Shown one piece after another: positions 24,142 through 35,454 of a DNA stretch of 64,000 nt (position 1 is its first letter; every line of letters begins with the position of its first letter). The translations under genes and the position numbers were made by a program. This DNA is from Antedon mediterranea (taxonomy: Eukaryota > Echinodermata > Crinoidea > Comatulida > Antedonidae): assembly GCF_964355755.1 (NCBI RefSeq), contig NC_092672.1, forward strand, positions 13,264,501-13,328,500, given 5' to 3'. The notes below the pieces were generated by a model. The model was not told the DNA's origin, did no database searches, and saw nothing but the letters and a program-made list of their open reading frames with translations.

Positions 24142-25115
24142 ATGCCTCGAACAAAAAAGAAAAGTGCAGATCAACGGAGAAAAGAATCCAGGTCATGTAT
24201 GGCCAAGACTCGAGATAACGAAATCACTGAGCAAAAACAAGAGAGACTAGCCAAAGTAAATACGAATGTGAAAATATCCCGAAGTAAGGAAACAACGGAT
24301 CAAAAAAAAGAGAGACTGGCCAAAGTAAAAACGAATGTTACAAGATCCCGAAATAAGGAAACAACGGAACAAAAAAAAGAGAGACTGGCCAAACTAAAAA
24401 CGAATGTTATAAGATCCCGAAATAAGGAAACAACGGAACAAAAAAAAAGAGAAACTGGCCAAACTAAAAACGAATGTTATACGATCCCGAAATAAGGAAA
24501 CACCGGAACAAAAAAAAGAGAGACTGGCCAAGCTAAAAACGAATGTTATAAGATCCCGCATTAATGAATCAACGGAACAAATAAAAGAGAGACTGGCCGA
24601 AGCAAACCAAAATATAAAAAAAACTTGAAGTGTGGAAACTGCTATTGAAAAGCGTGCAGGACGTGAAAAGGTGCGTGAGAATGTAAAAAACCAGCGTCAG
24701 AAAAGACACTTAAGCATTACGAGTAGTGCAGAAGTAATTGCTAATTTTCATAAACATGTGAAAGATGCTGCTGATTATATTTGTTGTTCGTGTCACAGAA
24801 TATTATATCGGTGTTCAGTAGTACAATTTAAACCACTGAATTATCAAAAGCTGAAAAGACAGATTTTTAATGCTATTTGTGGTTACAAAAGAACATCAAT
24901 GGATAACAATGAATGGATTTGTTCATATTCATGGTCCTGCTGTAAATGTCCCAGCAAAAGTGGACACTATTTGTAAGTTGTTTCCGCGACTGCCTTCACA
25001 GAGTCAGTTATTGCCACTGAAGTTTAAACGGAGAAGAAAATACAAGTATGATTATGTAAACCATCAGAAGGTCCTGTCGGCACTGCGGTGGCTGAAAGAA
25101 AACAATCCACATTAA
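24142..25115 (+). pseudogene. Helentron N-terminal region with 69-bp coding repeats and DUF6570-like zone
   Basis: The ATG at 24142 opens a lysine-rich N-terminus with about six tandem 23-residue units (consensus ETTEQKKERLAKLKTNV), encoded by 69-bp repeats to about 24610. An extra A in an A-run near 24443 shifts the frame and a TGA follows at about 24626. The continuation has a Cys-rich segment (YICCSCHRIL, 24775-24815). In a third frame, NVPAKVDTICKLFPRLP and the KFKRRRKYKYDYVNHQKVLSALRWL block (to 25115) resemble the DUF6570 zone that opens Helitron replication proteins. It is a broken part of the same polyprotein as the next three entries. Confidence 0.7.
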
Positions 25116-25182
25116 GAACATTAATATAAATCAAAACTGGACAGTTGAAGCGAAAACAGATAATAAGGACCTCTGGAAAGCG

Positions 25183-25971
25183 ATGACCTGTGCTGATGAT
25201 GAAAGTAATTGTTTTCCGGATCAAGTGCACATTAGTGACATTGGTCGTGTTGCTGATGAAAGTAATTATTCTCCGGATCAAGTGGACATTAGTGACATTG
25301 GTCGTGTTGCTGATGAAAGTAATTGTTTTCCGGATCAAGTGGACATTAGTGACATTGGCCGTGTTAGTGATGAAAGTAATTGTTTTCCGGATCAAGTGAA
25401 CAGTAGTGACATTGGTCGTGTTACTGATGAAAGTAATTGTTTTCCGGATCAAGTTCAGCGTAGTGACATTGGTCGTGTTGTAGATGTAATTCACATGAGA
25501 GTTGTTGATGTGCCACGAGATGGCGACTGTTTATATTCAGCAGTATGTTGTCAGTTAGAAAGCCTAGGAATCCATAAAACAGATCCTAAGGCATTACGTC
25601 AACATACTGCAATATATATGTCAAAATATCCTGAGTTTTACAAAGACTTTTTTTCTAATCGTGTAGCTGACAGTGACCTGACTAATGCAGACACTGAACA
25701 ACCAACGATCGCAGATGTTGTTATAGCAAAAGTCAGTGACCCAGATACTCAGAGTGAAATTAGATGGCTCATATATTTAGATGGAGTAGAAAATGGCTCG
25801 CAGTGGGGAGATCACATAGTGTTGCAAGCGATTGCAGATCAGTTCTCACTAAAAGTACATGTACATACGACAAATAGCGACCATGTAGAGAAAGTATGTT
25901 CAAGGGTTAGAACAGCTCATGAATTTCACCTTGGACTAATTGCACAATACCACTATGTAGTGCTGGAATAG
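25183..25971 (+). pseudogene. Helentron OTU cysteine-protease domain with five 57-bp repeats
   Basis: Residues 5-100 are five copies of a 19-residue unit (ADESNCFPDQVDISDIGRV) from 57-bp repeats at about 25195-25479. They are followed by an OTU domain: DVPRDGDCLYSAV with the catalytic Asp-Cys, QWGDHIVLQAIA in the middle and a late His in QYHYVVLE. OTU domains are typical of the Helentron branch of Helitrons; a deubiquitinase-type activity is assumed, not shown. The domain is open and its catalytic residues are kept. A TAG at 25969 cuts it from the downstream Rep region, which is in the same frame. Confidence 0.88.
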
Positions 25972-26010
25972 AATAAAGAAAATGAACACAGAAATGAAAC
26001 CACAGTTACA

Positions 26011-27682
26011 GTGACAAACATTTCTGATCATGAGAACCTGACGAATAAAGAAGAACTTGAAAATTCTCAGGATGAAGCAGCATTCGAAAGCAATTCAGAG
26101 GTTTCTGGTTTACCTTATGAAACTTGTATGTTGAAAGAAAATCCATATATCACCAACAAAGTCATTTGCATTGCTCCTGGCGAAAGAGAAAAAACTCTGA
26201 ACCTTTTGACAGATAAATATTTTGAGGAATTGGCAAATCCAGACAAATACCCATATGGTAATAATGCTCTGACTTCTGAAATAGAAACATATATACATAC
26301 AAGAAGATATTTCAATCAACGGCTACTTGACTGTGACGGCGGCAGATTTGCAAAATCAATAGATTATCTTCTGAGTGCCCAGTACGCAGTAGAAAGCAAA
26401 CAAGTTTATGGGGACCTAAATCATTTCATATTCAGACGAGCTTCCAGGAATCAATTCCAAGGTCAAATTCTTAAAGCATGCCAAGTAAAAAATGTTGAAA
26501 AGATGAACGAAAGGATTAAGGCAGACAAAGTGTACAAGATTTTGAAGAATATACGAGGTTCACCTGGCTACTTCCAATCTCTGTTCTATGATGTATTAGC
26601 TTTGATAAGGCAGCTAGGAATCCCAACATAGTTCCTTACTGTATCTGCAGCAAATATGCAGTGGCCAGATGTCATTCAAATAATTGCTAGACAGTATAGT
26701 ACTATTTTGAGTGATAGTGATGCAAAAAACTTTTTCTGAAAGAACACACTGGTTGCGAAGAAATCCTGCTACAGCTGCAAGACAATTTCAATATAGGTTA
26801 GATTTGCTATTTCGTGATGTCCTCATGTCCTCTGCAAAACCACTTGGTGAAGTTGTAGACTATGTATCAAGAATAGAGTTTCAGGCACGTAGTTCGCCAC
26901 ATGCACACATGATACTATGGGTTAAAAATGCCCCCAAACTAGATGTGAACTCAGATGCCGAAATTTGTGAATTTTTAGATGAAAGAATCTCTTGCACTCT
27001 TCCAGACAATGACCCTGATTTGCTTGAGCTTGTAGGTTGTAGGAAAGGCTCTTGTAGATTTCACTATCCTCGACCTCCTAGTACCAGAACACTTTTAGCC
27101 CGAGAACTTAATGACGAGCTTGCCCAAGCCAAAAAAAAGGCTGCTAAAAATGTGCTTGGTGCTGTACTTGATGTTATGATGGATGAGAACACAGATGTTG
27201 ATAGTTCACTGTCAAAGTTGTGTGAAACAGCAAAAACAGATGAAGTTCAATACATGAAATCACTCAGTATATCACAGAAAGGTACAACCATAATTATGGA
27301 AAGAACTTCATCAGAGAAATGTGTAAATACGTACAACCCTACTGTGTTAAAAGCATGGAAAGCCAGTGTTGACATACAGTTCATTCTAGATGCCTTTACT
27401 TGTGTAGTGTATGTGGCTTCCTACATGACTAAAAATGAAAAGGGCATGGGAGAACTGCTAAAACAAGCATGCAAAGAACACCAAGATAAAGAGGTGAAAT
27501 CTGTGTTGAAAAAGGTTGGTTCAGTGTTTCTGAATCACGGTGAAGTTAGTGCACAAGAATCTGTCTACAGATTATTGTCAATGCCAATGAAAAAGGTTAG
27601 CAGAACTATAGTATTTATCAATACAGATCCAAAGAAAAGCAGAGCTGTGGTTTTGAAAAATGCTGACCAGTTGGAAATTTAG
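26011..27682 (+). pseudogene. Helentron Rep: Helitron-like N domain and HUH nuclease
   Basis: The first frame (26011-26631) is the Helitron-like N region (ICIAPGEREKTLNLLTDKY, HTRRYFNQRLLD). An in-frame TAG at 26629 replaces the expected Trp before FLTVSAANMQWPD. After a shift near 26730, the second frame (26711-27682) holds the Rep nuclease: FRDVL, EFQARSSPHAHMILW with the HUH pair, and the Tyr pair in YVASYMTKNEK (YxxxY), which would nick and join DNA in rolling-circle transposition. The catalytic residues are intact, but the reading frame is not. The region ends in a frame break at about 27675, after which YEHRPNNLENMSLAEFAS continues. Confidence 0.9.
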
Positions 27683-29903
27683 ATGATGACCATGAAGATA
27701 TTTTTCAAATGAGTATTGTGAATAGGTATGAACACAGACCAAACAATCTAGAAAACATGTCACTGGCCGAATTTGCCTCTACATACACTGCAGATTACAA
27801 AGAGAAAAATAGAGACACAGATGACAGTGTTCCCGTTGCCTTATAGGTTGTTTCTGAGTGGACCTGGTGGTGTAGGAAAATGTCATGTTATAAAAATCAT
27901 TCACTCTGACACTAAACGACTATTTTCCCTGTCTAAAAGATTCAAACCAAATCCCTTCTAACTGTCCCCACTGGAGTAGCAGCTTTCAATATTGGTGGAA
28001 TGACTGTACATTCGGCACTGTTGCTTAGAACATCAATGTATGGAAAACATGGAGACCCGCTAACATGTGAAAAATTAAACACTCTGAGATCTAAATTAGA
28101 AACATTGCAACTGCTGATTATTGATGAAATATACATGATAGGTTCGGATATGTTGTTAAATATACACAGACGACTTTGTGAAATAAAAGGGACCAGTGAA
28201 GAAGACTCAAATATGTTTGGCAATGTAAGCATTCTAGCTGTTGGAGATCTCTATCAACTTCCTCCAGTGTTACAGTCAAACATCTACGATCCTGTAAAAA
28301 AAATCCCTTAGCTAATCGTCACGGTAACCTATGGAAAGATGAATTTGTACTTCATGAACTAGACGAAATAATGAGACAAAGAAATGATCAGGGGTTTGCA
28401 GAAACATGCTGTGTCGCATTAGAATTGGTAAACATACAGAAGAGGACATTGTCTTGTTGAAAACAAGAGTGATAGATGTAGCTGACAGCTGTCGTCCCCA
28501 TGATGCCGTCCATGTGTTTGCATGCAATAAGGATGTTGATGAATGGAACGTGAGAAAGCTTTTAGAAGTTGAACCGGACAGCCACAATCGCATGCTCATT
28601 ACAGCTATTGATGACAAAAAAGACATAACTGGTCTGATTGATTTACAAAATCCCGGAAGCCAGAAAAAACGTAGTGAAACTGGTGGATTGCATACAGTTC
28701 TAGAACTTGCTGTAGGTGCTCGTGTGATGTTGACCTATAATATTGATGTTTCTGATGGTTTAGTGAACGGTGTTATTGGAAGAGTTGCAGGGGTTGAACA
28801 AGATACAACAGGCAAATTTACTGCGATCTTTGTAAGATTTGACCACCCTGAAGTTGGAAAAACAACATTAGCTTCTAGCCAATGGAAAAACAAATATCCC
28901 CAGGCTGTACCAATTAATCGACAAGAAGGAAAATTGTGAAAAGTCCGGCAAAAAGGGTGCTCGGGTATCTCGTTATCAGTTTCGATTGACTTTGGCTTGG
29001 GCAGTTACAATACACAAATGTCAGGGATTAACATTAGATAACATTGTAGTCAGCATGAAAGGAGCTAAGCGATTTGGCAATGGACAGGCTTATGTTGCTT
29101 TTAGCAGAGTAAAATCACTTAATAATCGGTTCATAATTGACTTTAATAAGGTCGGCATTAAGTCAAACAAGAAAATACCAACAGAATTGCAGGATATGCG
29201 TCTGTTAGACTTAGCAGAATGTACGACTGTTACAGTAACAAATATCACAATTGGACACTTAAGCGTACATTATTTCATTGAAAAAATTAAGGATATGCAG
29301 ACAGACAGCGAGAATAAATTGTTCAAAAGAACAGATGTTACTTGTTTCTGTGAAACATATCTTCAAGACTATCACAGTTTCAATCACTTTCTCAATGAAC
29401 ATTCATACACAGCATTTAGGTCTGCTGCACAGCAGACTTCACAACATGCCAGAATGCACGGTGTAATGATTTGTGTCAAATCAGAAACTAATCTCACTGA
29501 CTTGGAATCGATTGATGTACAAGGATTGGAGTCGAAGACTGTACTCCTGAATAAGGACACATGCCGCCTGGTGGTATGTACTTTGTATAGAAGCCCATCT
29601 ACTTTACTAGAAAATGTCCTCATCCTTATGGAGTCACTGCTTTTGATGCTGCCTATGAACGTCCCGACAGTCATCCTTGGGGATTTCAATGTTAATATCT
29701 TTGACAGTCAACCAACCTCTTTGACCAACCTTATGACAAGTTATGGTTTCACAACAACGGTACAAGAACCAACAACTGATTCAAGGACTTTAATTGATCA
29801 CATCTATGTCAACAAACTCCCACATGGCTTCACAGACACAACAGTTGAAGTTGAAGATATATACTATTCAGACCATGATGCTGTTATTTTAACAATAACA
29901 TGA
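27683..29903 (+). pseudogene. Helentron Pif1-like helicase fused to an EEP endonuclease
   Basis: Walker A is FLSGPGGVGKCHVIKII at about 27857, with Cys where Ser or Thr is usual. Walker B is LLIIDEIYMIG (about 28115), then ILAVGDLYQLPPV, and the late motifs LTLAWAVTIHKCQGLTLD (28986) and QAYVAFSRVKS. Frame breaks occur near 27850, 27960, 28310, 28410 and 28939. Sequence normally lying between the Rep part and Walker A is missing, so there is an internal deletion near 27830. The last frame (28986-29903) is continuous from the helicase end into an endonuclease/exonuclease/phosphatase domain with CFCETYL, LYRSP, LGDFNVN, DHIYV and SDHDAV. This fusion order is that of Helentrons (Helitron2). Confidence 0.9.
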
Positions 29904-30590
29904 GTTTGATTAATGTCTACTTTTCATAATGTTTTGGGTATGATGCGTCTCACATGCACACAGGGCCAAGATATAAGGAGCTTGGACTTGCACCGTGCAT
30001 GGGCCCTAACCTTACGGTTTTCATTTATATTATCATACCATGCTGTTATTCTAATATCTCGTTTCTTTCTATTTCATTCTTCTACGATCACTTCATATTA
30101 TTATCTCTTGGTGAAAAGGGAGGCTCAGTCCTCCCCTGGGTTTATAGCCTCTCTACCCAAACCAATAAAAGTGTTGACTGAACATTGGCGGGGTTGACAC
30201 AGGAGAAGGAATGGCACTTGGTATACTATATTGCTTCTTTTGTGTCACTCTTTGATGTTGTTCTCATATGTTTAGTTACCTCATTATATCTATTATTGTT
30301 GTTAATAATTGTGATAATTTATTTAATTTATCATAATAAAACATTTAAGTTCTAAATAATTAAGCCACATTTGTATTTTTTTAGTATTATTTAATTGTAA
30401 TCTTTCTCTTTAGACTTTCACATTTTCCCAGTTCAATCTTGAGATCTTCAGAAAGGTCATTATTTGTATTAAAAATTATTTAACCAAATTATAAACCCTA
30501 GCAGGATTTGAACCATGTAAAGCTAATACCTAAATCAAAAAAATGTATCTTTCAACATGCTCCCAATCAGTGGATATATTTTGCCAAGTG
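29904..30590 (+). other. Helentron 3' untranslated region
   Basis: No ORF. The last 170 bases (about 30400-30615) match 32200-32400 at lower identity. A tRNA B-box-like GGTTCAAATCC is readable on the minus strand near 30505 but lacks a matching A box. Confidence 0.5.
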
Positions 30591-33106
30591 CTTCACTCAG
30601 TTTCTGAGTGCTTTCATTTGTTTGTTTGTTACTTGGCAAAAAGAATTTTGCCAAGTATAGTATTTACTTTGTTTGTTACTTGGCCAAATTGAAAAATGGC
30701 CAAGTATGTTGATCTGTTTGGTTTGTGTGTGTGTTTGTTACTTGGCCAAATTGAAAATTGGCTAAGTATGTTGATCTGTTTGGTTTGTGTGTTTGTTACT
30801 TGGCCAAATTGAAAATTGGCCAAGTATGTTGATTGGTGCGGTTTGTGTGTGGGTGTGTGTGTGTGTTTGTTTGTTTTTCATCACTCTAGCGCTCACAATT
30901 TTGATTCGAATGACTCCAAATTACTACCATACATGTCACCTGGTGCAAGGACGACACTGCCCAATTTTGGTGAAAATCCGGACCACGGTCCCAATTCTGG
31001 ACCACTTTTTTTAAATTGTTTTCAGACCTGCTAGTGTTAAAAGATAGGACAGAATTTTCAAAAGCCGGTGCAGTCTTAAATTGATAAGAAAACTAAAATT
31101 GCATTTTCTCGAGAACTACTTCTCCACAAAATTTCATTTTTGTACAAGAGGCAAGAGTTATAATTTGTGATTTGTAATTTAAAAACATAAATTGATTTAA
31201 TACACAGGTTTTTTGATAGTTTAAAAAACATAATTCTTTTCAAATTCACTCGTGTGTTTGTCGCGTTGCTGTTCTATTGTTAGTCGACTGAAGCTATTGT
31301 TAGTTGAAAGGCTCGTTACATAACCTTTACACCAAAATCGTATACACATGATTGTAGAGAAATTAGCCTAAATCACACAGCATAAGACACACATTTTTGG
31401 TGAAAATTGGGTCAATGTCAGGAGGTAAATTTTGATTTGGCCAAGTATCGCGCTATGCGCGAAGGCTAGTTTGTATGTTTGTATGTTTGTTACTTGGCAA
31501 AAAAGAATTTTGCCAAGTATAGTATTTACTTTGTTTGTGTGTTTGTTTGTTTGTTTGTTTGTTTGTTTGTTTGTTTGTTTGTTTGTTAGCACGATAGCGC
31601 CTACAGTTTTCAAGTTATCGTTCTGAATTTTTGGGTCTAGATAGGTATATACTTTTAGACCATGCCTATTGAAAATCAACAAAATTAGTTTATTAATAAC
31701 TTCACAAATAACAAAAATGATATTATTTTCAGACCGGCTAGTGTTAAAAGATAGGAGACAATTTCAAAAGCCGGTGAGCAGTTTTAAAGTAACACGTAAA
31801 CTAAAATTACATTTTCTAGAGGCAAGGGATATAATTTGTGATTTGTCATTTTAAAACAAAAGTTGATTCAATGTACCGGCTTTTTCATACGAGTAGTTTT
31901 AAAAAACCTATTTCTTTTCAAATTCACCCCCGTTTTTTTGGCGTTACTGTTCTATTTTTATTCAAATTAAACTATTGTTACTTGATAATTAGTTTTGTTA
32001 GTACCAGTGTGTGTCCTTCCTTATTTCATTACGATATATTAAATAGCTTGCATTCTGTCTTCTTTTAACATAGACATATTCTTTGATATGGACTAAAACA
32101 TTAGTCGACTGGTCAAGCGGTTAAGAAGCTTACTACATGGGTTAAGGCAGAGGCGCCGCAAATCGGCACAGCTTCAAGACACTCCTCGATCATTATTCTG
32201 GTCAATCTTGATTTTAGAAAGGTCATTGTTGCAATGCCAGAGTCGTTTGTATCCAACAATTATTTAAACAAATTATTAACCCCAGCATGATTTTAACAAT
32301 GTAAAGGTAATACCTAAAGCAAAAAAATGTATCTTCCAACATGCTCCGAGTCCGTGGATATATTTTTCCAAGTACTTCACTCAGTTTCTGAGTGCTTTCA
32401 TTTGTTTGTTAGCACGATAGCGCCTACAGTTTTCAAGTTATCGTTCTGAATTTTTGGGTGTAGATAGGTATATACTTTCAGACCAAGCCTATTGAAAATC
32501 AACAAAATTGGTTTATTAATAACTTCAGAAATAACAAAAATATATTATTGTCAGACCGGCTAGTGTTAAAAGATAGGAGACAATTTTCAAAAGCCGGTGA
32601 GCAGTCTTAAAGTAACAAGTAAACTGAAATTGCATTTTCTCGAGAACTACTTGTCCGGAAAACCTTATTTTTGGACAAGAGGCAAGGGATATAATTTGTG
32701 ATTTGTAATTTCAAAACATAACTTTATTAATATACTAGCTTTTTAATACGAGTAGTTTAAAAAAAGTTATTTCTTTTAAAATCCACCCGTTTGTTTTTCG
32801 CGTTGCTGTTCCATTGTTAGTCAAATGAGACTATTGCATGTTAGTTCATAATTAGTTTTTTGGTCATTTTTTTATTTCATTCTGTACATAGTATATACTT
32901 ACTGTCAGAACATGCCTATTGATTTTAAGGAAAATTGATATATTGGTCATGTCTCATTCGAATCAAAATTGTGAGCGCTAGAGTGATGACAAACAAACAA
33001 ACACACACACACACAAACCGCACCAATCAACATACTTGGCCAATTTTCAATTTGGCCAAGTAACGAACAGACAAACAAACACACGCAACCGTTTACATAT
33101 ATCTCC
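30591..33106. repeat. Helentron-associated repeat array, right side
   Basis: It contains palindromic TACTTGGC/GCCAAGTA units (30635-30830 and 31490-31520), a copy of the roughly 650-base HINE-like unit (30800-31468), a TTTG microsatellite (31538-31587), two further copies of the AGCACGATAGCGCCTACAG block (31588 and 32410), and a second Helentron 3' end with the CACTCAG/CTGAGTG hairpin near 32375. At the right end, 32945-33115 is an inverted copy of the array's opening. At 31453-31468 the hairpin GCGC-TAT-GCGC followed by GAAGGCTAG and T is a clear Helitron-type terminus. Confidence 0.7.
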
Positions 33107-33610
33107 TTGGCGGAGGTAAATAAAGGGAATGAAAAGAGAGATGACCAATCTAAAGCAAGAGGGAACGTGTGCATCACATATGTTAAAGGCCTATCTGAAT
33201 TAATTAATGCCTACTACAAGCCTTTCAACAAAATTCAGGAGATGCTGATCTATCCGAAGGATAAAATCAGGAAAGAGGAGACAAGCGGAGTAGTGTAACA
33301 GGTCGGATGTATTAATTGCAGTGCTATATATGTAGGAGAAACAGGCAGCCATAAATAGAGACGAAGCATACGAGCTGTCACATATCTATGATGACCTTCT
33401 ACACCAACAGAAAGGCACCCAGCCTCCGCCCACCCCCGGAGAAGACCTCTTAACACCACAGAAGGCGCACGTCATCGGAGAATACCAACCGATGATACGA
33501 ACTAGCTTCGGCTGGCTCATTCACCTGACGATGACCGACGATGAAAGGTTGAAACTGTAGTGGTATGTTTATACTTTTTGGCTTAGATAAAAATAAACTT
33601 CATAAAAAAA
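33107..33610 (+). pseudogene. Penelope-like element relic (GIY-YIG end)
   Basis: The fragment reads GNVCITYVKGLSELINAYYKPF, then YPKDKIRKEETSGVV, a stop, and QVGCINCSAIYVGETG. This is the join between the reverse transcriptase end and the GIY-YIG endonuclease of Penelope-like elements (Cys pair before YVGETG, about 33318-33347). Past 33350 stops and shifts end the reading. The tail (about 33480-33600) has CTGACGATGACCGACGATGA and an A-rich end, similar to Penelope 3' regions. It is 5' truncated next to the Helentron array. Confidence in the family is good; the boundaries are approximate. Confidence 0.75.
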
Positions 33611-34389
33611 AATTATGACCATTACATTTTGAAATGCTAAAATGATTACGTGAATTTGTGCTGTCAGTATATCTAAACAACTTGATAAAGATACAGTTAC
33701 TATAACTGTGCTGTTTCCGAACATGCTCGTCTATTTGCTTTCTTTCAATGTTATTATAATATAGTCGTTCAGTTAGTAAGTTTTAATTTAATTTAAAGTT
33801 TGTCAGAAGTTGTGAATTATTCATAAATATAGATTATTAATAACTGAAGAGAAATGACAATAGATCATACCTGATGTATATTTATTAATTATTTCAGTAT
33901 TGTCAAGAACGTGGTTCATAATCTTGTTTTTAAGTACAAAATTAATATTTTAAAGCGAAAACTGTCATAGCTATAACACCCTTTATGTTGTTTCAGAAAA
34001 GAAGAAAATTTACCTACTTACCTACACTGTATATTTTAATCTGTTATAGCACCTAAGATTGTAAGTTTGCCCTCACATTTATAACTTATTATATATATTC
34101 TGTTTATTTTAATTCATGTATAATATTGCCTTTTGGATATCTTTATTCAATTGTCATTGCCTGCTGAATTATACTCAAAAATTGTTAAATAGAGTGCCCT
34201 CTATTATTTTGCCATGTATTTTAACATTTAAACACTGATTCATTGGGGGGAATTTATTCTGTTGGATGCGAGTGATTGTTCTGTTATGGTAACGTTATTT
34301 AAGAGTAGCAATACATTTCAATAATAAACAGTACAAATTGTTGAAACGGTAATTTTCAATTGCAGAACAGATCATTCCGAAATACAAAA
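33611..34389 (+). other. Upstream region of GPCR B
   Basis: No coding sequence. Bases about 33694-33910 resemble 36492-36680, upstream of the next receptor relics, so this is part of the duplicated receptor unit. A 3' splice-site-like TTTTCAATTGCAG ends at 34365, 24 bases before the start codon, suggesting a 5' UTR intron (inference). Confidence 0.5.
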
Positions 34390-35454
34390 ATGTCACTTTC
34401 AGGTGACAATGCATCCTATGATGTATCGGAATACGCGTATTCAACATTTAACACGAGTCAATATGATGATTACATAGATATGTTCCTTCCTAGTGACTGG
34501 GAGACGATTTTACGTTACAGTATCATTCCTGTTGTGATCGCTTTTGGAATTGTCGGAAACATGATGACATTTATTGTTGTAGTGAGTAAATTACATAAAT
34601 CAATTTATATGTATCTAGCCAATTTGGCAATAGCTGATACAATTTCTTTAATAGTGGGACCCTTTTTTGACCTTAAGTTAATTTCGGTACCGTATACGAT
34701 TGATGAAATAGATGAGAATAACTCAAATTGTGAACTGGTGAGTTACTTTACTACTGTTGCATGGCATGTAGGAATGTGTACGATTTTCTGGCTTTCCATT
34801 GAACGTTATATGGCAGTTTGCAAACCTTATTGGTTTCAAAGAAGTGGATTTGGTACTCTTTCAAGATCTGTAAAAATATGTGCAGTTATATGGATATTTT
34901 TTCTGTCGGTGAATTGTGTACAATTTTTCATTACTTACGAACGTGTCTTCGTCATCCTGCCTTGGCCTGATATGTATAGAGGCATCCCAAATCGCGCAAC
35001 TATGTGTCGTTTTAAGAAAACCTACATTGAAGATTGTACAGCGTTGTGGATTTGTCAATTTGTTGTTAATATACTCTCTAATGTGATTATTGTAACTTTA
35101 TGTTTTCTTATGATTTATTCTTTAAGACAATCCAGAAATGCTGTAAAGAATTTTTGCAAGACGGACCCACTTTCAAAATCTGAGAGGAAAATATTCTGGA
35201 CAGTTTTTGTGACAGTCGCAGTTTATGTTCTCTGCTTGACACCATTGAATGTCATTATTATGTTAATGTTTTTAGATTCTATTGGAAAGGATTTAAATTG
35301 GCTAGTGACTGTTTGTCGCTTTGGAAGTTATTTAAATTCTTCTGTAAATCCTTTGATATATAATGTAGTAAATGAAACTTTTAGACAAGCATTTGTTGAC
35401 GTCTTCTATAGCACAATCCGGAGAAAAATAACTGCACGTAGTGTTAGTTTGTAA
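34390..35454 (+). CDS. Intact class A (rhodopsin-like) GPCR, copy B
   Basis: A 354-residue seven-helix receptor predicted in the plasma membrane. The ATG at 34390 is chosen because it aligns with the start in copies A and C (MSxxxxNASYDVSEY); an upstream extension has no ATG. From this start, TM1 is near 44-66 with GN, TM2 has LANLAIAD (Asp about 83), TM3 has the disulfide Cys (about 114) and ERY at about 138-140, TM4 has the conserved Trp (about 168), extracellular loop 2 has Cys about 206, TM6 has CLTP (Pro about 285), and TM7 has NPLIY at about 320-324. ERY replaces DRY and TM5 lacks the usual Pro. The N-terminus has Asn glycosylation sites and several Tyr-Asp motifs. The single coding exon and tandem paralogues suggest a lineage-specific expansion. 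It resembles neuropeptide or amine-type receptors; the ligand is unknown. Confidence 0.93.
   Translation: MSLSGDNASYDVSEYAYSTFNTSQYDDYIDMFLPSDWETILRYSIIPVVIAFGIVGNMMTFIVVVSKLHKSIYMYLANLAIADTISLIVGPFFDLKLISVPYTIDEIDENNSNCELVSYFTTVAWHVGMCTIFWLSIERYMAVCKPYWFQRSGFGTLSRSVKICAVIWIFFLSVNCVQFFITYERVFVILPWPDMYRGIPNRATMCRFKKTYIEDCTALWICQFVVNILSNVIIVTLCFLMIYSLRQSRNAVKNFCKTDPLSKSERKIFWTVFVTVAVYVLCLTPLNVIIMLMFLDSIGKDLNWLVTVCRFGSYLNSSVNPLIYNVVNETFRQAFVDVFYSTIRRKITARSVSL

Larger units (their letters stand above)
23950..30620 (+). mobile_element. Autonomous-type Helentron, inactivated
   Basis: Coding modules in order: N-terminal repeats, DUF6570-like, OTU, Rep, helicase, EEP endonuclease. The 3' end is placed at the hairpin CACTCAG-TTT-CTGAGTG (30594-30610); a second copy of this 3' region lies at about 32140-32400. 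The 5' end is not resolved among the flanking arrays, so the left limit is approximate. Confidence 0.8.

Noticed and set aside
24142-24630. CRISPR-like or satellite array
   Set aside because: The 69-bp units are coding tandem repeats of the Helentron protein without spacers.
30495-30515. tRNA B-box-like GGTTCAAATCC on the minus strand
   Set aside because: There is no matching A box or acceptor stem, and the diverged copy at 32.3 kb has lost it.
31368-31682. ORF with repeated Thr-Asn-Lys-Gln units
   Set aside because: It is the translation of a TTTG microsatellite on the opposite strand, not a gene.
32103-32170. tRNA-like A-box (TGGTCAAGCGGTTAAG)
   Set aside because: No B box or cloverleaf follows at the right distance; the sequence lies in a Helentron-derived repeat.
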